From: Collinsella aerofaciens
GTDB taxonomy: Bacteria; Actinomycetota; Coriobacteriia; Coriobacteriales; Coriobacteriaceae
Length of the DNA stretch: 48,179 bases
Assembly: GCF_015548375.1 (NCBI RefSeq)
Contig: NZ_JADMWW010000001.1
Coordinates: 223,951-272,129, forward strand
Reading direction: 5' to 3'
Part shown: positions 42,714-48,179 of the stretch, piece after piece
Numbering within the stretch: position 1 is the first letter of the stretch
Layout of the letters: each line of letters opens with the position of its first letter
Position numbers and translations under genes: made by a program
The notes under the pieces: generated by a model
Seen by the model: only the letters and a program-made list of their open reading frames with translations
Database searches by the model: none
What the model was told of the DNA's origin: nothing

Positions 42714-44354
42714 ATGATCGAAATCACCCAAGTCCACGCGTCCCTCGACGAGGCCGGCGACGAAACTGCTTGCCTTGCTATTGGCATACGTGCCGCCAAG
42801 CGAGCCCTGCGATGCAAGGATTCCCAGATTAAAGCCATCGAGATCCATCGCAAGTCTATCGACGCCCGTAAAAAGCGGGACGTCCATTTTATTTTGAGTT
42901 TTCGAGTTGAGCTGACAAGCCTCCGCCTTGAGCAGGAAGCAGTCGATAGCGTTGCCGAGCGCGACCGCTCGCGCATCCGCATGGTCGATGGCGCGGCGCC
43001 CTCATTCCCCTCCCCTGTCCCCAACGCACCCAAGGAGCGTCCCGTCGTTGTCGGTGCCGGTTGCGCCGGCCTCTTTGCCGCCCTCACCCTTGCCGAAGCG
43101 GGCCTTAAGCCTCTGCTTATCGAGCGTGGCGACCCGGCGCTTCGACGCTCGCAGACGATCGATCTCTTTCTTAAGGAGCGCATCCTCGACCCCGAGAGCA
43201 ATATCCAATTTGGCCTGGGCGGCGCGGGAACGTTCTCGGACGGCAAGCTCAACACGGGAACCAAGAATCCTGCCCATCGCCTGATTCTCGAGACCTTCGT
43301 CGAAGCGGGCGCCCCCCGCGATATCCTATGGGACGCCAAGCCGCACATCGGCTCCGACATCCTTCCCACCGTCGTCACCAACATTTCCCAGCACATCGAA
43401 CAGCTCGGCGGAACCGTTCTCTATCGCACAAAGCTCATCGATATTCGCACCGATGCATCCAGCGCCATCGCCGGCATCGATGTTCAATCGCCCCAAGGCA
43501 CCGCAGGCGAGGCAATCGCCACGAAGCACCTCATTCTCGCCTGCGGCCATTCCGCTCGCGACGTATTCGAGCTTCTGAAGAAACATAACGTAGCCCTCGC
43601 GCAAAAGACCTTTGCCATGGGCGTACGAATCGAGCATCCGCAGCACGACATCGACCGTGCGCAATATGGCCCTTCGGCGGGGCATCCGGCGCTCGGGGCG
43701 GCCCCCTACAAATTTGTCGCCCATCTCCCCAACGGCCGCAGCGTGTTCTCATTTTGCATGTGCCCTGGCGGACAGGTTGTCGCGGCTTCTTCCGAGCAGG
43801 GCCATCTGTGTGTCAACGGCGCCAGTCTCAATGCCCGCGACGGACGCAACGCAAATGCCGCCCTGCTCGTTAACGTCACACCCGAGGACCTTCCCAACGA
43901 TGACCCGCTCGCCGGCATCGAGCTCCAGCGTGCCTGCGAGGCGGCCGCCTATCGCCTGGGCGGCTCCAACTGGAGCGCGCCGGCACAGCTCGTCGGAGAT
44001 TTCCTTGCGGGACGCACCAGCACGGCGCCCGGAAAGGTGAAGCCCACCTATCCACTTGGCGTGACCTGGACGGCAATCGACGAAGCCCTTCCGCAGCATA
44101 TCGTCGAATCGCTTCGTTTGGGAATCCCCTTGCTCGGCAAAAAGCTGCGCGGCTACGACCGCCCCGACGCCGTCCTCACCGGCGTGGAGACACGTTCGAG
44201 CTCGCCTGTCACCGTCACCCGTGACCGAACATGCCGCGCCGTATCGACCCCGGGCCTCTACCCTTGCGGCGAGGGGGCTGGATATGCCGGCGGCATCATG
44301 AGCGCGGCCACCGACGGCATCCGTTGTGCTGAAGCCCTGATCGCAGACCTCTAA
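42714..44354 (+). CDS. FAD-dependent dehydrogenase (COG2509-like)
   Basis: 546 residues from ATG at 42714 with AAGGAG upstream; a TTG directly before it is rejected. An N-terminal domain of about 100 residues (AIEIHRKSIDARKKRD) precedes the FAD Rossmann motif VVVGAGCAGLFAALTLAEAG (111-130). GLGGAGTFSDGKLNTG and the C-terminal CGEGAGYAGGIMSAATDGI are typical of this uncharacterised family. Substrate and partner are unknown. Confidence 0.88.
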   Translation: MIEITQVHASLDEAGDETACLAIGIRAAKRALRCKDSQIKAIEIHRKSIDARKKRDVHFILSFRVELTSLRLEQEAVDSVAERDRSRIRMVDGAAPSFPSPVPNAPKERPVVVGAGCAGLFAALTLAEAGLKPLLIERGDPALRRSQTIDLFLKERILDPESNIQFGLGGAGTFSDGKLNTGTKNPAHRLILETFVEAGAPRDILWDAKPHIGSDILPTVVTNISQHIEQLGGTVLYRTKLIDIRTDASSAIAGIDVQSPQGTAGEAIATKHLILACGHSARDVFELLKKHNVALAQKTFAMGVRIEHPQHDIDRAQYGPSAGHPALGAAPYKFVAHLPNGRSVFSFCMCPGGQVVAASSEQGHLCVNGASLNARDGRNANAALLVNVTPEDLPNDDPLAGIELQRACEAAAYRLGGSNWSAPAQLVGDFLAGRTSTAPGKVKPTYPLGVTWTAIDEALPQHIVESLRLGIPLLGKKLRGYDRPDAVLTGVETRSSSPVTVTRDRTCRAVSTPGLYPCGEGAGYAGGIMSAATDGIRCAEALIADL

Positions 44355-44383
44355 CGCACAAATTCCAGCGCGCAAAAGACATA

Positions 44384-44413
44384 GGCCCCGAGCTCCACAG
44401 GGAACTCGGGGCC
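44384..44413. terminator. Convergent terminator
   Basis: A perfect 9-bp stem GGCCCCGAG/CTCGGGGCC with a 12-nt loop, between the convergent flavoprotein and uvrB genes. On the minus strand a TATGTCTTTTG tail follows; the plus-strand tail is weak. Confidence 0.65.
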
Positions 44414-44422
44414 TGTTCGCGG

Positions 44423-46663
44423 CTATTTCTTAAACCGTGCACCCTGGCGTTTTCTGCCCGATGCGAACGTGGAACCCTTGCGGGCCTGCGAGCGTAAGCG
44501 CTCGATCGTCTCGTCCTCAGACGCACCCTCGAGCATCGCCCGAATCTGGACGACCGCATCGCGCAGACGTGCCGCCTCCTCAAAGTCCATGGCGGCGGAA
44601 GCGTTACGCATGTCCTCCTCCATGGTCTCGACGATCCGCACGAGTTCATCATGCGGTAGTCCTTCCAGCTGCTCGGCAAGCGTCTGTTCGGGCGCCGCCG
44701 TCTCCGGCACGGCACCCTCACCATTTTCATCGGGCGTATAGAACGCGCCGTGACCCAACGAATCGCCTTTCGAGCGCCCCTTGGAGCCCACGGTCTTTTC
44801 GGCCTCGGCAATAAAACTTGAGATGTCGTTGATGGCCTTGCGCACCGTCTTGGGCACAATGCCATGTTCTTCGTTATATGCCATCTGAATCTCGCGACGG
44901 CGCTGCGTCTCCTCGATGGCCTCTTTCATCGAATCGGTCACAACGTCTGCATACATGATGACATCGCCATCGGCGTTACGGGCCGCGCGGCCAATCGTCT
45001 GAATCAGCGAACGGCGGTTGCGCAAGAAGCCTTCCTTATCGGCATCGAGAATTGCCACCAGTGAGACCTCGGGAAGGTCTAGGCCCTCGCGAAGCAGGTT
45101 GATGCCAACGAGAACATCGATCTTGCCCTCGCGCAGCGTTCGCAGGATCTCGACACGGTCCATCGTCGCTGTATCGGAGTGCATGTAATTGACCTTAATG
45201 CCGGCATCAAGCAGATGGTCGGTCAGGTCCTCGGCCATGCGCTTGGTGAGCGTGGTCACCAGCACGCGCTCCTTGCGGGCAACGCGCTCGCGAATCTCGT
45301 CCTCAAGATCGTCAATCTGCCCACGAACCGGACGCACATCGATCTTGGGGTCGAGCAGACCGGTCGGACGAATAATCTGCTCCACGTCGTTTTGGCTCAC
45401 CCGCAGCTCGTAGTCGCCCGGCGTGGCCGAAACATAGATAAACTGGGGTATCCTTGCCTCAAACTCATCGAAACGAAGCGGGCGATTATCGAGTGCCGAG
45501 GGCAGGCGAAAACCGTGTTCCACCAGCGTCACCTTACGCGAGCGGTCACCTTCGTGCATGCCGCGAATCTGCGGCACCGTCACATGGCTCTCATCGATGA
45601 TGCAGAGCATATCCTTGGGAAAGTAATCGATTAGGGTAAACGGCGGCTCACCCGGCTTGCGACCGTCCAGATGACGCGAGTAGTTCTCGATGCCGTTGCA
45701 AAAGCCCATCGTCTCGAGCATCTCAAGATCATAATCGGTGCGCTGCTGCAGACGCTGCGCCTCGAGCAACTTGTCGGTCGCCTTGAGCTCCGCCACGCGC
45801 CTCTCGCACTCTTCGCTGATCGATTTCAGAGCCGCCTTGACCTTCGGCTTCTCGGTCACGTAGTGCGATGCCGGCCATACGGGGATGGCCTCGTACTCAC
45901 GAAGCATCTCACCGGTGACCTCATCGATCTCGGCAATCAGCTCGACCTCGTCGCCAAAGAACTCAAACCGCAACGGATGCTCGGCATAAGGCGGATACAC
46001 GTCGACAACATCGCCGCGCACGCGGAACGTGCCGCGTGCCAGGTCATAGTCATTGCGATCATATTGAATGTCGATAAGTGCATGGATAAAGTCATCGCGC
46101 TCGAGCGGCACCTTCTTGTCGACGTTTGGAGCCAGACCCGCATAGTCCTCAGGAGAGCCAATGCCATAGATACACGAGACCGATGCGACAACGATCACAT
46201 CGCGTCGAGAGAGCAGCGATGCGGTCGCCTGATGTCGCAGCATCTCAACCTCTTCGTTAATCGAGGAGTCTTTCTCGATATATGTATCGCTTTGCGGCAC
46301 ATACGCCTCGGGCTGATAGTAGTCGTAATACGAGACAAAGTAGACCACAGCGTTATTGGGAAAGAACTCTTTGAGCTCGCTCGCAAGCTGAGCAGCGAGC
46401 GTTTTATTCGGAGCCATGACCAGCGTCGGCTTTCCCAGGGCCTCAATAGTCTTTGCCATCGTGAAGGTCTTGCCCGAACCAGTCACGCCCAGCAAAACCT
46501 GATAGCGGTCTCCGTCCCTCACGCCCTGCACAAGCGACTCAATGGCTTTAGGCTGGGAACCGGCAGGCTCATAGGGAGAAACGACCTTAAACGGCACGTC
46601 AGAGCCTTCAACGCCAAAGCGCTTAAGTTCACCACCAACGCGTTCTACTTCAAATTCCGCCAT
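44423..46663 (-). CDS. uvrB: Excinuclease ABC subunit B
   Basis: 746 residues, longer than the usual 660-700. Damage-verification helicase of excision repair. Walker A GVTGSGKT (59-66), the beta-hairpin [20 protein letters not shown], and helicase motif [11 protein letters not shown]. The extra length is a low-complexity acidic stretch ([20 protein letters not shown] and on) before the C-terminal UVR domain, [25 protein letters not shown] precedes the ATG. Confidence 0.96.
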   Translation of the reverse strand: MAEFEVERVGGELKRFGVEGSDVPFKVVSPYEPAGSQPKAIESLVQGVRDGDRYQVLLGVTGSGKTFTMAKTIEALGKPTLVMAPNKTLAAQLASELKEFFPNNAVVYFVSYYDYYQPEAYVPQSDTYIEKDSSINEEVEMLRHQATASLLSRRDVIVVASVSCIYGIGSPEDYAGLAPNVDKKVPLERDDFIHALIDIQYDRNDYDLARGTFRVRGDVVDVYPPYAEHPLRFEFFGDEVELIAEIDEVTGEMLREYEAIPVWPASHYVTEKPKVKAALKSISEECERRVAELKATDKLLEAQRLQQRTDYDLEMLETMGFCNGIENYSRHLDGRKPGEPPFTLIDYFPKDMLCIIDESHVTVPQIRGMHEGDRSRKVTLVEHGFRLPSALDNRPLRFDEFEARIPQFIYVSATPGDYELRVSQNDVEQIIRPTGLLDPKIDVRPVRGQIDDLEDEIRERVARKERVLVTTLTKRMAEDLTDHLLDAGIKVNYMHSDTATMDRVEILRTLREGKIDVLVGINLLREGLDLPEVSLVAILDADKEGFLRNRRSLIQTIGRAARNADGDVIMYADVVTDSMKEAIEETQRRREIQMAYNEEHGIVPKTVRKAINDISSFIAEAEKTVGSKGRSKGDSLGHGAFYTPDENGEGAVPETAAPEQTLAEQLEGLPHDELVRIVETMEEDMRNASAAMDFEEAARLRDAVVQIRAMLEGASEDETIERLRSQARKGSTFASGRKRQGARFKK

Positions 46664-46714
46664 GGATACTCCTAACTCATATATCTGCAGTATACGCAGG
46701 CGGCAGGCATAGTC

Positions 46715-47296
46715 CTATACGAACCGATCGGGATAGAGGGTCTTGTAGCGAGCCCAGGCATTATTGACACGAATCAGATACGCCTGCGTCTCGGGAAAGG
46801 TAATTGCATTATGAAGCGACGTACCCTGCTGCGCCCATCCGTCGACATTGCCCATGCCGGCGTTATAGGCGGCGATGGCACTATCCGTCGACCCGTTGAA
46901 ATAGGCGAGAAGATACGAGAGGTATGCGCAGCCAAACTCGATATTCGTAGCCGGATCGTTAAGATTGTCGGCCGAATACTCCCCTCCGTCGACAAGGCCC
47001 TTGGCAATCATATCCTGGGCAGTCTCGGGCATCAGATGCATCAATCCCTGAGCACCCTGATTCGACTCGGCCTCGGGATCCCAATTCGATTCCGACTTAA
47101 TGACAGCGCACACCAGATACGGATCCAGATTATGCGAAATACTGGATTGCTTTACATACGCCTCGTAGTCAATCGGATACAGCGGCTTAAAGAAAGCGGC
47201 AGGGGCACACGAGTAGACGAGCGAAATAAGGCCGAAGACGAACACAACGGCAAGTGGCGCCACGCGATACCACGTAAAGAAACGTGCCTTAGGCAT
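46715..47296 (-). CDS. Membrane-anchored lytic transglycosylase (SLT domain)
   Basis: 193 residues. An N-terminal signal anchor (about 11-32) is followed by a soluble lytic transglycosylase domain that cleaves peptidoglycan glycan strands. Catalytic Glu69 is in AVIKSESNWDPEA, then GAQGLMHLMPETA and AIAAYNAGMGNVDGW. A Cys at residue 30 ends the hydrophobic stretch (SLVYSC), so a lipoprotein is possible though no standard lipobox is seen. It overlaps coaE by 8 bp. Confidence 0.88.
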   Translation of the reverse strand: MPKARFFTWYRVAPLAVVFVFGLISLVYSCAPAAFFKPLYPIDYEAYVKQSSISHNLDPYLVCAVIKSESNWDPEAESNQGAQGLMHLMPETAQDMIAKGLVDGGEYSADNLNDPATNIEFGCAYLSYLLAYFNGSTDSAIAAYNAGMGNVDGWAQQGTSLHNAITFPETQAYLIRVNNAWARYKTLYPDRFV

Positions 47297-47930
47297 CGGC
47301 CTCCTCCTTATCCGGAGTATCTATAAACCCGTGGCATGCAAGCCATGAGTCAAGCTGCTCAAAGAGCGAATTATCGCCTGCGGCATTATCAATCACCGTT
47401 GTAGCGAGATTGCACAGCGCAGACTCATCGGGCTGGCAAGCAGAACGAGCATCGAAATCGGATGGCTCCATGCCACGTTGAATAGCGCGCTCGCGACGAA
47501 CTGACAAAGGGGCGCTGATGACCAAAATTTCATCAGCCAAGCCAAATGCATCCTCAAAACCAGTCGGAGCAGAAACCTCGACCACCGCAAAAGGATAACG
47601 GGGAGATGAAACCGTACAACAAACCGGATCGAGAATCCTAAGCGAAAGCTGTTCAATCAGAATGGGATGCACGATGTCATTGAGCCGTGCGACCGAATCA
47701 GGAGAAGCGAAAGCTCGAGAAGCGAGGATGCCGCGGCGAATGCCGCCTTCCTCATCCAAAATGTCCCAACCGAATTCATCCGCGAGTGTATTGACGATAT
47801 CAGAGCCCGGCACATACAGCGATTTTGCAAGCTCATCCAGATCGATAAGCATAGCGCCACGAGATTCGAAATAGCGGCAGGCAGTTGACTTACCCGAAGC
47901 AATATTGCCCAAGACAAATACGGTAAACAT
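47289..47930 (-). CDS. coaE: Dephospho-CoA kinase
   Basis: 213 residues from ATG at 47930 with GGGAGG upstream. Last step of coenzyme A synthesis, phosphorylating the ribose 3'-OH. P-loop VLGNIASGKSTA (8-16), then the family blocks LIDLDELAKSLY and LNDIVHPILIEQL. The C-terminal half is more diverged and contains extra cysteines. In many actinobacteria coaE also lies next to uvrB. Confidence 0.85.
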   Translation of the reverse strand: MFTVFVLGNIASGKSTACRYFESRGAMLIDLDELAKSLYVPGSDIVNTLADEFGWDILDEEGGIRRGILASRAFASPDSVARLNDIVHPILIEQLSLRILDPVCCTVSSPRYPFAVVEVSAPTGFEDAFGLADEILVISAPLSVRRERAIQRGMEPSDFDARSACQPDESALCNLATTVIDNAAGDNSLFEQLDSWLACHGFIDTPDKEEADA

Positions 47931-48056
47931 CAAGCCCTCCCTAACGCCAATGCGAGTAATTATCGCTCAAATACACTAGATGGACTCAAAATACAGCCAA
48001 ACAGTAAGAGCACATACGGGGGAGCTAGGTCCCAAAGTACAACGTATATACAACGC

Positions 48057-48085
48057 AAAAAAAGGGGAGGCCGCGAGGCCTCCCC
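48057..48085 (-). terminator. Strong terminator of the rRNA operon
   Basis: On the minus strand GGGGAGGCC-TCGC-GGCCTCCCC forms a perfect 9-bp stem followed by seven T. It lies about 35 bp past the 5S rRNA end. Confidence 0.9.
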
Positions 48086-48119
48086 CTTCTAAGTTCAAGC
48101 GCACGGCTCGGTGCCGTCC

Positions 48120-48179
48120 ACCGGTCAGCGGCGCCCTGGCCTCCCACGGGCTGACCCCGCAGTACTCTCGGCGCGATGG
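48120..48179 (-). rRNA. rrf: 5S ribosomal RNA, 3' part (cut by window edge)
   Basis: The minus strand reads GCCGAGAGTACTGCGGGGTC, then CCCGTGGGAGGCCAGGGCG and a GCTGACCGG end. This matches the second half of bacterial 5S rRNA, with the helix IV/loop E region and the 3' terminal helix strand. About 60 of some 115-120 nt are in the window; the exact 3' end is within a few bases. The remaining rRNA operon would lie beyond the edge. Confidence 0.85.

Noticed and set aside
1-48179. CRISPR array, prophage or restriction-modification genes
   Set aside because: No regularly spaced repeats, phage structural genes, integrase, methyltransferase or nuclease partner pairs were seen.

Overview
The window looks like chromosome from a gut-type actinobacterium of the class Coriobacteriia, probably Collinsella or a close relative. 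This is inferred from about 60% G+C, the actinobacterial rapZ-whiA-gapA-pgk-tpiA gene order, Tat-type lipoprotein signals on both solute-binding proteins, and the Arg-variant Walker A of RapZ. No sequence search was possible, so the genus is a guess. Almost everything from 1 to 38,036 and from 44,423 to the end is on the minus strand; 38,230-44,354 is on the plus strand.

Layout. 1-3.6 kb: tRNA-Gly(GCC), a STAS/HATPase fusion protein, a PAS-GAF-PP2C phosphatase and tRNA-Leu(GAG). The two tRNA promoters share an unusual palindromic upstream element. 3.6-5.7 kb: an accessory patch with a 125-bp palindrome and a segment bounded by 29-bp inverted repeats. That segment holds wreckage of an IS110 and an IS21 element plus a small HTH gene. 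5.7-11.6 kb: the oppABCDF oligopeptide importer. 11.9-18 kb: secG and the lower-glycolysis genes gpmI, tpiA, pgk and gapA, with a self-contained Y1/RAYT transposase element wedged between secG and gpmI. 18.1-20 kb: whiA and rapZ.

20.1-30.5 kb is the metabolic centrepiece, a sialic acid operon. It is transcribed as binding protein, permease, permease-ATPase fusion, ATPase, CE7-type acetylesterase, a second esterase homologue that has lost its catalytic Ser, then nanA, nanK and nanE. Together these would import sialic acid, remove O-acetyl groups, split it to ManNAc and pyruvate, and convert ManNAc to GlcNAc-6-P. Large imperfect palindromes sit in the nanA-nanK and nanK-nanE gaps. A perfect 8-5-8 palindrome upstream is a candidate operator. 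The operon lies between uvrC and rapZ, which are neighbours in many actinobacteria, so it may be an insertion into that block. yvcK, normally between rapZ and whiA, is absent.

30.9-38 kb: uvrC, murJ, a ybaK-type deacylase and uvrA. 38.2-44.4 kb (plus strand): an LtaS-like membrane sulfatase, an Mrp/ApbC Fe-S carrier and two flavoproteins. 44.4-48 kb: uvrB, a lytic transglycosylase and coaE. The window ends inside the 3' part of a 5S rRNA gene with its terminator, so a minus-strand rRNA operon begins just beyond the edge.

The strongest items for follow-up are the catalytically dead esterase paralogue, the intergenic palindromes of the nan operon, the RAYT element with its inverted-repeat ends, the nested IR-bounded element, and the tRNA promoter element. 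I saw no CRISPR array, phage genes, restriction system or clear defence island.
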